64,000 nt of DNA from Chromobacterium rhizoryzae (GTDB lineage: Bacteria > Pseudomonadota > Gammaproteobacteria > Burkholderiales > Chromobacteriaceae). The notes beneath the pieces were generated by a model that did no database searches, was not told where the DNA came from, and saw only the letters and a program-made list of their open reading frames with translations. Below are positions 25,767 to 33,839 of the stretch, one piece after another. A program made the translations under genes and the position numbers. Within the stretch, counting starts at the first letter, position 1. The number at the start of each line of letters is the position of its first letter. The stretch lies in the NCBI RefSeq assembly GCF_020544465.1, contig NZ_CP066126.1:434001-498000 (forward strand). Direction: 5' to 3'.

Positions 25767-25893
25767 GGCGTTCTTGCGTCGGGACGGGATATGGGGTTGG
25801 AAGCCCGGCGCCGCGCGCAAGTTCGAGTTAGGCCGGTTGCAGGTGTTAAGGAGTTTGAGACGGCGGAGCCGCGGCGGACTGGGCGCCGTTTAT

Positions 25894-26316
25894 TCAGCCA
25901 TGCAGCGCGGCGGATTCGCCGACGATGGCGAGCAGCAGCCAGATTTGCCAATAACTGCTGCGCGCCAGCGAGTCGGCGCCGCGCAGTTCCAGACTGCGCT
26001 GGATGCGCAGCTGGCTTTGCCAGCGCATCAGTCCGCGCGAAGCGCGGACTTCCAGCAGCAGCAGCGGGGCCAGGGTCAGCAGTTTGAGCATGAACAACGG
26101 TTGTTGCAGCCGGGCGGGGTCCAGCGAGAGCAGGCCCAGGCCGCTGACGGTCCACAGCGTCAGCGCCAGCAGCCACCAGCGGTGGCTGCGAAACAGCTGC
26201 GGGGTCTGATTGGGGAATTGCTGCTGGCGCAGCAGGCCGGCTCGGCTCCAGAGGGCGGCCAGGCCGGCGCCCAGAGCCAGTAGATGCAAGCTTGCCAGCA
26301 ACCAATGCCACAACAT
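25894..26316 (-). CDS. Small integral membrane protein, DUF2214-like
   Basis: A 140-residue protein with four likely transmembrane helices (about residues 4-24, 47-65, 75-92 and 122-137). The layout and the segment LQQPLFMLKLLTLAPLLLLE followed by LMRWQ resemble DUF2214 membrane proteins, where a similar phrase precedes a basic end. The function is unknown. It is on the same strand as the secreted protein gene downstream, 127 bp away, and may share a transcript. Confidence 0.6.
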   Translation of the reverse strand: MLWHWLLASLHLLALGAGLAALWSRAGLLRQQQFPNQTPQLFRSHRWWLLALTLWTVSGLGLLSLDPARLQQPLFMLKLLTLAPLLLLEVRASRGLMRWQSQLRIQRSLELRGADSLARSSYWQIWLLLAIVGESAALHG

Positions 26317-26411
26317 GGTCCGACTCCCGCCCCCAAGAGATGCCCTACACGGTAAACAGGGGCGAGGCGGCTGGCAAGCTTATTCGGCTAGCCGTTTGAC
26401 CGGCGCGGGGC

Positions 26412-26888
26412 TCAGCCGTCGAAGCGCTGGCCGGCTTGAGCGCGGCGCAGGAAATCCAGCATCGCCGGCACGCGCTCGGAACCCTCGACCGGGGACCAGG
26501 CGGCCAGGTTCTGGTCCTGCAGCGGCAGATACGGGCCGTGCTTGACTTCGAACACCACGCTGCCCGGTTGCAGCGACACCACCGAGTGCCAGGTGTTGGC
26601 CGGCATTTCGAAGACGCGCGCGCCGTCCGCGCCCAAGCGATGGCGGCTTTGCACCACGCCGGCCTCGTCGAAAACGATCACTTCAAAGGCGCCGCTGAGC
26701 GCGATCAGCATTTCCCAGCTGTGGTCGTGGCGGTGCGGGCGGACATAGGTGTCCGGCTCCATGGCGATGGCCAGGCGCTGGATCGGGTCTTCCAGCTGGA
26801 CGTGGAAATTCTGATTGGCGCGCAGGCGCGGCGCACAGGCGGCTTTGGCCGACAGCGCGGCCAAGTCTTGTTGGTTCAGGGTCAGCAT
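26412..26888 (-). CDS. wbuC: WbuC-family cupin-fold metalloprotein
   Basis: A 158-residue cytoplasmic cupin. The metal-binding motif DTYVRPHRHDHSWEML and the second motif NTWHSVVSLQPGSVVFEVKHGPY match the WbuC family, found in O-antigen loci but also alone, with no defined reaction. Here no O-antigen genes are nearby. Starting at 26888 gives the family length; the open frame upstream reads through the proA terminator region and is not coding. It ends in ARRAQAGQRFDG-like sequence (here LRRAQAGQRFDG). Confidence 0.82.
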   Translation of the reverse strand: MLTLNQQDLAALSAKAACAPRLRANQNFHVQLEDPIQRLAIAMEPDTYVRPHRHDHSWEMLIALSGAFEVIVFDEAGVVQSRHRLGADGARVFEMPANTWHSVVSLQPGSVVFEVKHGPYLPLQDQNLAAWSPVEGSERVPAMLDFLRRAQAGQRFDG

Positions 26889-26926
26889 GGAATCGCCGGG
26901 TATGGAAGCAAAGCAGCGATTATCAA

Positions 26927-26957
26927 TGAAAACGCCGCCGGCAGCGAGGCCGGCGGC
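26927..26957 (-). terminator. Intrinsic terminator of proA
   Basis: Read on the - strand, GCCGCCGGC and GCCGGCGGC pair around six bases and are followed by GTTTTC. A second hairpin, AAGGCCGCT/AGCGGCTTT, lies between it and the proA stop. Confidence 0.75.
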
Positions 26958-27000
26958 ATAGCGAAAGCCGCTCAAGCAAGCGGCCTTCGATGCGGCGGGA

Positions 27001-28260
27001 TCAGGAACGGATATGGCCGTCGCCCAGCACGATCCACTTTTGGCTGGTCAGACCGGTCAGGCCCACCGGGCCGCGCGCGTGGATCTTGTCGGTGGAAATG
27101 CCGATTTCCGCGCCCAGCCCGTATTCAAAGCCGTCGGCGAAGCGGGTGGAGGCGTTGACCATCACGCTGGCGGAGTCCACCTCGCGCAGGAAGCGGCGGG
27201 TGCGGCCGTAGTCTTCGGACACGATGGCGTCGGTGTGGTGGCTGCCCCAGTGGTTGATATGTTCGATGGCCTCGTCCAGATCCTTGACCACCTTGACGGC
27301 CAGGATGGGCGCCAGGTATTCGCTGGCCCAGTCCTCTTCCCCGGCCGGGCGCACCTTGTCGCCCAGGATGGCGCGGGTGCGTTCGCAGCCGCGCAGCTCC
27401 ACGCCTTTTTCCCAATAGGCCGCAGCCAGGCGCGGCAGGATGAATTCCGCGAAGGCGGTGTGCACCAACAGGGTTTCCATGGTGTTGCACGTGCCGTAGC
27501 GATGGGTCTTGGCGTTCAGCGCGATGTCGAAAGCCTTGTCCGGGCTGGCGGTGTCGTCGATGTAGACATGGCAGTTGCCGTCCAGATGCTTGATCACCGG
27601 CACCCGCGCCTCAGCGCTGATGCGGGCGATCAGGCCCTTGCCGCCGCGCGGCACGATCACGTCCACGTATTGCGGCATGGTGATCATCTCGCCCACCGCG
27701 GCGCGGTCGGTGGTGGCCAGCACCTGCACCGCCTCGGCCGGCAGGCCGGCTTCGCGCAGGCCCTCGTGCACGCAGGCGGCGATGGCCTGATTGCTGTGGA
27801 AGGCCTCGGAGCCGCCGCGCAGCAGCGCGGCGTTGCCGGATTTCAGGCACAGGCCGGCGGCGTCGGCGGTGACGTTGGGGCGGGCCTCGTAAATGATGCC
27901 CACCACGCCCAAGGGCACTCGCATCTTGCCCAACTGGATGCCGGACGGACGGTAGGCCATCTCGCTGACCTCGCCCACCGGGTCCGGCAGCGCGGCGATT
28001 TGGCGCAGGCCTTCGGCCATGCCGACGATAGTTTTGTCAGTCAAAGCCAGCCGCTCCAGCATCGCCGGTTCCAAGCCGGCCTTGCGCGCCGCGTCCATGT
28101 CCTGAGCATTGGCGGCCAACAGCTTGGCCTGATCGCGCAGGATGGCGTCCGCCATCGCCAGCAGCGCGCGGTTCTTCTGCGCGGTGTCGGCGCGGGCCAG
28201 TTCGCGGCTGGCTTTGCGGGCGGCCTTGCCCGCCTGTTGCATATAGTCTTTGACGTTCAT
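27001..28260 (-). CDS. proA: Gamma-glutamyl phosphate reductase
   Basis: The NADPH-dependent second enzyme of proline synthesis, 419 residues, typical length. The N-terminal NADP-binding part includes GVVGIIYEARPNVTADAAGLCLKSGNA; the catalytic cysteine lies in HRYGTCNTMETLLVH; the C-terminal part contains SVMVNASTRFADGFEYGLGAEIGIST and KIHARGPVGL. No proB gene is within the window, as is common in Neisseriales and other Betaproteobacteria where proA stands alone. It is divergent from the sulfate importer genes over 244 bp. Confidence 0.97.
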   Translation of the reverse strand: MNVKDYMQQAGKAARKASRELARADTAQKNRALLAMADAILRDQAKLLAANAQDMDAARKAGLEPAMLERLALTDKTIVGMAEGLRQIAALPDPVGEVSEMAYRPSGIQLGKMRVPLGVVGIIYEARPNVTADAAGLCLKSGNAALLRGGSEAFHSNQAIAACVHEGLREAGLPAEAVQVLATTDRAAVGEMITMPQYVDVIVPRGGKGLIARISAEARVPVIKHLDGNCHVYIDDTASPDKAFDIALNAKTHRYGTCNTMETLLVHTAFAEFILPRLAAAYWEKGVELRGCERTRAILGDKVRPAGEEDWASEYLAPILAVKVVKDLDEAIEHINHWGSHHTDAIVSEDYGRTRRFLREVDSASVMVNASTRFADGFEYGLGAEIGISTDKIHARGPVGLTGLTSQKWIVLGDGHIRS

Positions 28261-28447
28261 CGTGGAAACTTCCGAGAGCCAGAATAGAGGATTGACTCTG
28301 AGAGTAAACCAAAGCGGGGAGGGCGGCCAGAGCGGTGCGCGCGCCGCTGGAGCGCGCGGGAATGCGAAGAGGGTGGGGCGGGCTTGTTAGATGATTGAGG
28401 GATAAGAGTATTTCACAATATTATTTATGGATATAACAGTCCTTGGG

Positions 28448-28453
28448 TATAGT
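28448..28453 (+). promoter_or_regulatory. Possible -10 box of the sulfate importer operon
   Basis: TATAGT lies about 50 bp upstream of the sbp start at the end of an AT-rich stretch (about 28390-28450) that contrasts with the local GC content. No good -35 is seen, as is usual for activator-dependent promoters. CysB control is expected from knowledge of sulfate operons, not shown by the sequence. The rest of 28261-28390 shows nothing. Confidence 0.35.
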
Positions 28454-28504
28454 CGGGAACATCTCGGGAACATCGCCGATCATCCATTCAGAAAAGGTCT
28501 GTCC

Positions 28505-29497
28505 ATGAAGCTCCGTCTCGCCCTGGCCGCCCTGTTGCTGGCCGCGTCAGGCTCCGCGCTGGCCGACGCCACATTGCTCAACGTGTCCTACGACGTGATG
28601 CGCGACTTCTACAAGGACTACAACCCGGCCTTTCAGAAAGCCTATAAGGCCAAGACCGGCGAAACCGTCACCCTGCAGCAGTCGCACGGCGGCTCCAGCA
28701 AGCAGGCGCTGGCGGTGGCCAACGGCTTGGCCGCCGACGTGATCACCATGAACCAGGCCACCGATATCGACCTGCTGGCGGGCAAGGGCTTGGTGCCGGC
28801 CAATTGGGCCAGCCGCCTGCCCAACCACGCGGTGCCGTTCACCTCCACCATCGTGTTCCTGGTGCGCAAGGGCAATCCGCAGCAAGTGCGCGACTGGAGC
28901 GATCTGGCCAAGCCGGGCCTGAAAGTGGTGATCCCCAATCCCAAGACTTCCGGCAACGGCCGCTACAGCTATCTGGCGGCCTGGGGCTATGCGCTGAAAC
29001 AGCCGGGCGGCAACGAGGCCAAGGCCCAGGATCTGGTAGGCCGCATCTTCAAGAACGTGCCGGTGCTGGACGGCGGCGGCCGCGCCGCCACCACCACCTT
29101 CATGCAGCGCCAGATTGGCGACGTGCTGGTGACCTTTGAGAACGAGGCGGAAATGATCGCCCGCGAATTCGGCCGAGGCGGCTTTGAACTGGTTTACCCC
29201 AGCGTGTCCGTGCTGGCCGAGAACCCGGTGTCCGTGGTGGACAAGGTGGTGGACCGCAAGGGCAGCCGCAAGCAGGCGGAAGCCTATCTGCAATACCTGT
29301 GGAGCCCGGAAGGCCAGAAACTGGCCGCCGACAACTACCTGCGGCCGCAAGACCCGGCGGTGGCCAAGCAGTTCGCCTCCCGCTTCCCGGCGGTGAAAAC
29401 CTTCACCGTGGCCAGCGTGTTCGGCTCCTGGACCGCGGTCAATCAGAAGCACTTCGCCGACGGCGGCAGCTTCGACCAGATCTTCAGCAAGAAATGA
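28505..29497 (+). CDS. sbp: Sulfate-binding periplasmic protein of an ABC importer
   Basis: A 330-residue periplasmic binding protein with a signal peptide (LALAALLLAASGSALA). Sequence blocks shared with E. coli Sbp include LLNVSYD, QQSHGGSSKQAL, TSTIVFLVRKGNP, YLAAWGYAL and SVVDKVV; the C-terminus FADGGSFDQIFSKK also matches. It delivers sulfate or thiosulfate to the CysTWA complex. The ATG at 28505 begins the signal peptide and has AAAAGG nearby. It is the first gene of the four-gene import operon. Confidence 0.94.
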   Translation: MKLRLALAALLLAASGSALADATLLNVSYDVMRDFYKDYNPAFQKAYKAKTGETVTLQQSHGGSSKQALAVANGLAADVITMNQATDIDLLAGKGLVPANWASRLPNHAVPFTSTIVFLVRKGNPQQVRDWSDLAKPGLKVVIPNPKTSGNGRYSYLAAWGYALKQPGGNEAKAQDLVGRIFKNVPVLDGGGRAATTTFMQRQIGDVLVTFENEAEMIAREFGRGGFELVYPSVSVLAENPVSVVDKVVDRKGSRKQAEAYLQYLWSPEGQKLAADNYLRPQDPAVAKQFASRFPAVKTFTVASVFGSWTAVNQKHFADGGSFDQIFSKK

Positions 29498-29504
29498 GCG
29501 CGTG

Positions 29505-30359
29505 ATGGCGGCCAGCGGCTTCAATCTGATCAATAAGCGCCACTCGGTGCTGCCCGGCTTCGGCCTGTCTTTCGGCATCACCCTGTTCTGGCTGGGACTG
29601 ATCGTGCTGCTGCCCTTTGCCGCGCTGCTGTGGTCGGCGCACGGCATGGGCTGGGCGGCCTTCGTCGACGCGGTGGCCCATGAGCGCGTGGCCGCCGCCA
29701 TTCGCCTGTCCTTTGTTTCCGCCGGCATCGCCGCGCTGATCAATCTGCTGTTCGGCTTCCTGGTGGCCTGGGTGCTGGTGCGCTACCGCTTTCCCGGCAA
29801 ACGGCTGATAGACGCGCTGGTGGACCTGCCGTTCGCGCTGCCCACCGCGGTGGCCGGCATCGCGCTGACCACGCTGTACGCGCCCAACGGCTGGATAGGC
29901 CAATACCTGGAGCCGCTGGGCCTGAAAGTGTCGTTCACCCCGCTGGGCATCATTGTGGCGCTGACCTTCATCGGCCTGCCCTTCGTGGTGCGCACGGTGC
30001 AGCCGGTGCTGGAAGACCTGGAGCGCGAGCTGGAAGAAGCCGCCACCTGTCTGGGCGCCGGGCGCTGGGACATTTTCCGGCGCGTGATCTTCCCGGCGGC
30101 GTTGCCGGCCTTGATCACCGGCGGCGCAATGGCCTTCGCCCGCGCCACCGGCGAATACGGCTCGGTGATCTTCATCGCCGGCAATATCCCGATGGTGTCG
30201 GAGATCGCCCCGCTGATCATCGCCGCCAAGCTGGACCAGTTCGACCAAAACGGCGCGGTGGCGGTGGCGCTGGTGATGCTGGCCATCTCCTTCCTGTTCC
30301 TGTTCGCCATCAACCTCATCCAATGGTGGGCCGCGCGCCGCCACGGCGCGGGTAAATGA
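29505..30359 (+). CDS. cysT: Sulfate ABC transporter permease CysT
   Basis: A 284-residue inner-membrane permease with about six helices and the EAA loop EEAATCLGAGRWDIFRRVIFPAALPAL that contacts the ATPase. The N-terminal block with SVLPGFGLSFGITLFWLGLIVLLP is characteristic of CysT/CysU. The start is uncertain between ATG 29505 and GTG 29502. The sbp stop lies 7 bp upstream and cysW starts 1 bp after its stop, so the genes are translationally coupled. With CysW it forms the sulfate channel. Confidence 0.95.
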   Translation: MAASGFNLINKRHSVLPGFGLSFGITLFWLGLIVLLPFAALLWSAHGMGWAAFVDAVAHERVAAAIRLSFVSAGIAALINLLFGFLVAWVLVRYRFPGKRLIDALVDLPFALPTAVAGIALTTLYAPNGWIGQYLEPLGLKVSFTPLGIIVALTFIGLPFVVRTVQPVLEDLERELEEAATCLGAGRWDIFRRVIFPAALPALITGGAMAFARATGEYGSVIFIAGNIPMVSEIAPLIIAAKLDQFDQNGAVAVALVMLAISFLFLFAINLIQWWAARRHGAGK

Positions 30360-30360
30360 T

Positions 30361-31257
30361 ATGCAAAGCCTGACCACTGAATCGCGCACGGTGCGCTATC
30401 TGCTGACCGGCCTGGCGCTGGCCTTCTTGTTCCTGTTCTTGCTGGTGCCGCTGCTGGCGGTGTTTTGGGAAGCCTTCCGCAAGGGCTGGGACCTGTACCT
30501 GGCCGCGCTGGTGGAGCCGGATGCATGGGCGGCCATCAAGCTGACGCTGACCGCCGCCGTCATTGCCGTGCCGCTGAACCTGGTGTTCGGCGTGGCGGCG
30601 GCCTGGGCCATCGCCCGCTTTGAATTCCGCGGCAAGAGCTTCCTGACCACGCTGATCGACCTGCCGTTCGCGGTGTCGCCGGTGGTGGCCGGCCTGATGT
30701 ACGTGCTCTTGTTCGGCGTCAACACCGCGCTGGGCGGCTGGTTGCAGCAGCACGGCCTGCAAGTGATCTTCGCCGTGCCCGGCATCGTGCTGGCCACCGT
30801 CTTCGTCACCTTCCCCTTCGTGGCCCGTGAACTGATCCCGCTGATGCAGGCCCAGGGCGCGGACGAGGAGCAGGCGGCGCTGGTCTTGGGCGCCTCCGGC
30901 TGGCAGACCTTCTGGCGCGTGACCCTGCCCAATGTCAAATGGGGCCTGCTCTACGGTGTGATCCTGACCAATGCCCGCGCGATGGGGGAATTCGGCGCGG
31001 TCAGCGTGGTGTCCGGCCATATCCGCGGCCAAACCAATACCATTCCGCTGCATGTGGAAATCCTGTACAACGAGTACAACTTCGTCGGCGCCTTCGCCTG
31101 CGCTTCGCTATTGGCCTTCCTCGCCCTGGTTACCCTGGGCGTCAAGAGCCTGGTGGAGTGGCGGATGGCGCGACAGAGCGACGCCGCCGCGGAACGCAGC
31201 GCGGCCGCTCGCCTGGCCGCCGCCGGCCGCGCCATAGCCAAGGACCAGCCCGCATGA
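30361..31257 (+). CDS. cysW: Sulfate ABC transporter permease CysW
   Basis: The 298-residue partner permease of CysT, with about six transmembrane helices. Visible are the family segments LIDLPFAVSPVVAGLMYVLLFG and LGASGWQTFWRVTLPNVKWGLLYG (the coupling EAA loop), and MGEFGAVSVVSGHIRGQTNTIPLHVEILYNEY, which is typical of CysW. The last 40 residues are an alanine- and arginine-rich cytoplasmic tail. It overlaps cysA by 4 bp (ATGA). Confidence 0.95.
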   Translation: MQSLTTESRTVRYLLTGLALAFLFLFLLVPLLAVFWEAFRKGWDLYLAALVEPDAWAAIKLTLTAAVIAVPLNLVFGVAAAWAIARFEFRGKSFLTTLIDLPFAVSPVVAGLMYVLLFGVNTALGGWLQQHGLQVIFAVPGIVLATVFVTFPFVARELIPLMQAQGADEEQAALVLGASGWQTFWRVTLPNVKWGLLYGVILTNARAMGEFGAVSVVSGHIRGQTNTIPLHVEILYNEYNFVGAFACASLLAFLALVTLGVKSLVEWRMARQSDAAAERSAAARLAAAGRAIAKDQPA

Positions 31258-32330
31258 GCATAGAAATCCGTAATATCCGCAAACAGTTCGGCGATTTCGT
31301 CGCGCTGGACAATGTCAGCCTCAACGTGGAAGCCGGCGAACTGCTGGCGCTGCTGGGGCCGTCCGGCTGCGGCAAGACCACCTTGCTGCGCATCATCGCC
31401 GGCCTGGAACAGCCGGACGCCGGGCAAGTGCTGTTTTCCGGCGCCGACGCCACCCACACCCATGTGGCCGAGCGCGAAGTGGGCTTCGTGTTCCAGCATT
31501 ACGCGCTGTTCCGCCACATGACGGTGTTCGACAACGTGGCCTTCGGCCTCAGCGTCAAGCCGCGCAAGAGCCGGCCCGGCAAGGACGAGATCCGCGACAA
31601 AGTGATGCAGCTGCTGAAAATGGTGCAGCTGGACTGGCTGGCGGACGCCTATCCCGGCCAGCTATCCGGCGGCCAGCGTCAGCGCATCGCGCTGGCGCGC
31701 TCGCTGGCGGTGGAGCCCAAGGTGCTGTTGCTGGACGAACCCTTCGGCGCGCTGGACGCCAAGGTGCGCAAGGACCTGCGCCGCTGGCTGCGCGATCTGC
31801 ACAACGATATGCACATCACCAGCGTGTTCGTCACCCACGATCAGGAAGAAGCGCTGGAAGTGTCGGACCGGGTGGTGGTGATGGACCACGGCCACATCGA
31901 GCAAGTGGGCCGTCCGGACGACATCTATGAAAACCCGGCCACCCCCTTCGTCACCCAATTCCTGGGCGATGTGAACCTGTTCCATGGCCGCATCGAGCGC
32001 GGACAGTTGCAGATCGGCGGCTACGCCCATGCGCTGGAAGGGCTGACGCTGGCCAGCGGCGACGAGGCGGTGGCCTATGTGCGCCCGCATGATCTGGACC
32101 TGTCGCGTCAGGCCGACGGCGCGCTGGCGCAGGGCACGGTGGAGCATATCCACGCGGTGGGGCCCATCGTGCGGGTGGAACTGGTGCAGGCCGACGGCCG
32201 CAGCATAGAGGCGGCGGTGAGCAAGGAGCGTTACCGCGAGTTGGCGGTAGTGCCTGGCGACAGCCTGTATGTGACGCCGAAGAAGCTGTCGGTGTTCGCC
32301 AAGCAGGAAGGTCAGGATTACGTGATTTGA
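31254..32330 (+). CDS. cysA: Sulfate/thiosulfate import ATP-binding protein CysA
   Basis: The ATPase of the sulfate importer, 358 residues. Walker A GPSGCGKTT, Q-loop FVFQHYALF, signature LSGGQRQRIALAR, Walker B VLLLDEPFGALD and the switch histidine in FVTHDQEEA are intact. After about residue 235 a TOBE-like regulatory domain follows, with VAYVRPHDLDL. The ATG at 31254 overlaps the cysW stop. The operon ends with an intrinsic terminator about 50 bp downstream. Confidence 0.96.
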   Translation: MSIEIRNIRKQFGDFVALDNVSLNVEAGELLALLGPSGCGKTTLLRIIAGLEQPDAGQVLFSGADATHTHVAEREVGFVFQHYALFRHMTVFDNVAFGLSVKPRKSRPGKDEIRDKVMQLLKMVQLDWLADAYPGQLSGGQRQRIALARSLAVEPKVLLLDEPFGALDAKVRKDLRRWLRDLHNDMHITSVFVTHDQEEALEVSDRVVVMDHGHIEQVGRPDDIYENPATPFVTQFLGDVNLFHGRIERGQLQIGGYAHALEGLTLASGDEAVAYVRPHDLDLSRQADGALAQGTVEHIHAVGPIVRVELVQADGRSIEAAVSKERYRELAVVPGDSLYVTPKKLSVFAKQEGQDYVI

Positions 32331-32380
32331 GTGTTGCGGGCAGCGTTGGCGCTGAGTCCGTTTCGTTGGAAAGAGAAAAG

Positions 32381-32416
32381 CACCGTTCGTCCAGATAAGG
32401 GGGAACGGTGTTTTTT
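32381..32416 (+). terminator. Terminator of the sulfate importer operon
   Basis: CACCGTTC and GAACGGTG pair around 14 bases and are followed by TTTTTT. The stem and the preceding AAAAG resemble closely the terminator at 33299-33339, which ends the toxin-antitoxin genes. Confidence 0.8.
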
Positions 32417-32428
32417 CATGGCCTTTGC

Positions 32429-32574
32429 TAAGAACCTGTTTACGATCTGCTGCGCGTCGGCGATACGGCGTTGAAACCAAGCTCAAAATGCTCATGTACC
32501 ACGAGTACATTCCGCTTTTTCGCTCGTTTTCGCCTTGTCTCGCCCTAGCTCGCGAGATCGTAAACAGGTTCTTA
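32429..32574. mobile_element. Small non-coding element with perfect 20-bp terminal inverted repeats (MITE-like)
   Basis: The 146-bp segment begins TAAGAACCTGTTTACGATCT and ends with its exact complement. The outer TA at each end could be a target duplication of a transposon that inserts at TA. There is no open frame of note. A related, degenerate copy lies at 21771-21894. The ends resemble those of IS5-type elements, but no parent transposase is in the window, so that link is inference. Confidence 0.8.
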
Positions 32575-32616
32575 AGTGGCGCCGGTATTTCAGCCTAGGC
32601 TTTCGATTTGACTAAT

Positions 32617-32632
32617 GTACCAAAATTGGTAC
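32617..32632 (+). promoter_or_regulatory. Palindromic operator of the toxin-antitoxin genes
   Basis: GTACCAA-AA-TTGGTAC is a perfect 7-bp dyad ending 9 bp before the toxin start. Its position and symmetry fit autorepression by the downstream helix-turn-helix antitoxin. A weak -10 (TAATGT, 32613) overlaps it. Confidence 0.6.
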
Positions 32633-32641
32633 CATCCAAGT

Positions 32642-32986
32642 ATGAATGCCCCCATCCTGGATGTTCGTTTCTACCAGACGGCAAGCGGTACGGAACCCGT
32701 GCGTGATTGGTTGAAAGCGCTGGAGGCTCCGGACCGAAAAGTCATAGGCGCAGCCATCAAGACGGTCCAGTTTGGCTGGCCGCTTGGCATGCCCTTGGTG
32801 CGGAAAATGGCTAAGGATTTATGGGAGGTCCGCATCCATCTGCCTGGGCGTATCGCCAGAGTGATGTTCACCGTGGTCGCGGAGGCGATGGTTCTGCTGC
32901 ATGGTTTCATCAAGAAGTCGCAGGCCACCGCGAAGGAAGATTTGGGGCTGGCGCTTGCGCGGCTCAAACAGCTAGGGAATACATGA
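32642..32986 (+). CDS. HigB/Gp49-type toxin of a type II toxin-antitoxin pair
   Basis: A 114-residue RelE-superfamily protein of the phage Gp49-like (HigB) group. The N-terminal VRFYQTASGTEPVRDWLKAL, the middle GMPLVRKMAKDLWEVRIHL, and the end VLLHGFIKKSQATAKEDLGLA are typical; these toxins cut mRNA at the ribosome. The ATG at 32642 is used; the in-frame TTG or ATG further up would place the operator inside the gene. Toxin-before-antitoxin order and the 4-bp overlap with the antitoxin gene are the HigBA pattern. Base composition is less GC-rich than the neighbours, suggesting acquisition. Confidence 0.9.
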   Translation: MNAPILDVRFYQTASGTEPVRDWLKALEAPDRKVIGAAIKTVQFGWPLGMPLVRKMAKDLWEVRIHLPGRIARVMFTVVAEAMVLLHGFIKKSQATAKEDLGLALARLKQLGNT

Positions 32987-33273
32987 TGAACAAAGAGCAT
33001 ATCGGCAGCCGCTTCGATGACTTCCTCGCCGAAGAGGGCATGCTGGAAGAAGCCACGGCAATCGCCGTGAAGCGGGTGATCGCCTGGCAGATTCAGCAGG
33101 AAATGAAGGCGCAGAAGCTGAATAAGACGGCTATGGCAAAGAAAATGCATACCAGCCGCGCAGCCTTGAACCGCTTGCTGGATGACACGGATACCAGCTT
33201 GACGCTGGCTACGCTGGCAGGCGCCGCGACGGCGCTTGGCAAGAAAATCAAGGTGGAGCTCGTTCCCGCCTGA
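32983..33273 (+). CDS. HigA-type helix-turn-helix antitoxin
   Basis: A 96-residue XRE-family protein. An N-terminal helical region (SRFDDFLAEEGMLEEATAIAVKRV) is followed by a helix-turn-helix (LNKTAMAKKMHTSRAALNRLLD) and the segment LTLATLAGAATALGKKIKVEL. It should neutralise the adjacent toxin and repress the shared promoter through the palindrome at 32617. Starts at ATG 32983 or 32986; the former overlaps the toxin stop. It is followed by an intrinsic terminator. Confidence 0.9.
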   Translation: MMNKEHIGSRFDDFLAEEGMLEEATAIAVKRVIAWQIQQEMKAQKLNKTAMAKKMHTSRAALNRLLDDTDTSLTLATLAGAATALGKKIKVELVPA

Positions 33274-33298
33274 AGCGTGTTTTTGATCCAATACGAGC

Positions 33299-33339
33299 AA
33301 AAAGCACCGTTCCCTAATCAGGAAAACGGTGCTTTTTTT
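33299..33339 (+). terminator. Terminator of the toxin-antitoxin genes
   Basis: A 13-bp stem AAAAAGCACCGTT/AACGGTGCTTTTT with a 13-base loop and a run of seven T. Close in sequence to the cysA terminator 0.9 kb upstream. Confidence 0.85.
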
Positions 33340-33380
33340 ATGATGGCAGCTGTGTTGATGGCTAAATCCGTCGGCCGGGT

Positions 33381-33815
33381 TTAATGCCGGCGTCGCGCGT
33401 GCCGCGCCTCCAGCCAGGTGCGCAGGATTTGCGCGTCGTGCAGCTGGTGTTGGCTGTCGAGATGTTGGTAGATCCTAACCCGGCGCGCGCCCAGCCACAG
33501 CATGTGTTCCAGATAGTTGAAGAAGCCCATCCAGTGGCCGCGCTGGCTGTGGTCGCTGAAATCGATGTCGCGGGCGACGCGGCTGAGCAGGCCGGAGCCG
33601 ACGTAGTCCGGATTGTCTTTCAACCACTGCAACAGGTGCGCCGCGCATTCGCGGCCGTAAGCGCAGGCGATGTCGTAGTTCTCGGAGGCAGCGGGCATTT
33701 GCCAGTAGTGGGGATAGTCGCGGGAAGGCAGGTAGCGAACGAAGGGGAGCAGGGTTGCCTGCTGTTCGCGGGCGGCTAGTTTGTAGCGGCGGCGGGAAGG
33801 TAGGGTGTAAGACAT
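33381..33815 (-). CDS. Conserved-looking protein of unknown function
   Basis: A 144-residue soluble protein that I do not recognise. It is rich in aromatic and basic residues: YTLPSRRRYKLAAREQQATLLPF at the N-terminus, then PSRDYPHYWQMPAASENYDIACAYGRECAAHLLQWLKDNP, and a C-terminal RIYQHLDSQHQLHDAQILRTWLEARHARRRH. There is no signal peptide or membrane segment and only two cysteines. ATG 33815 is chosen; the frame extends eight codons more. It lies between the toxin-antitoxin pair and a repeat-rich non-coding stretch, alone on its strand. Confidence 0.65.
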   Translation of the reverse strand: MSYTLPSRRRYKLAAREQQATLLPFVRYLPSRDYPHYWQMPAASENYDIACAYGRECAAHLLQWLKDNPDYVGSGLLSRVARDIDFSDHSQRGHWMGFFNYLEHMLWLGARRVRIYQHLDSQHQLHDAQILRTWLEARHARRRH

Positions 33816-33839
33816 GGTGTTTCTCCTGCTGTGACACAA

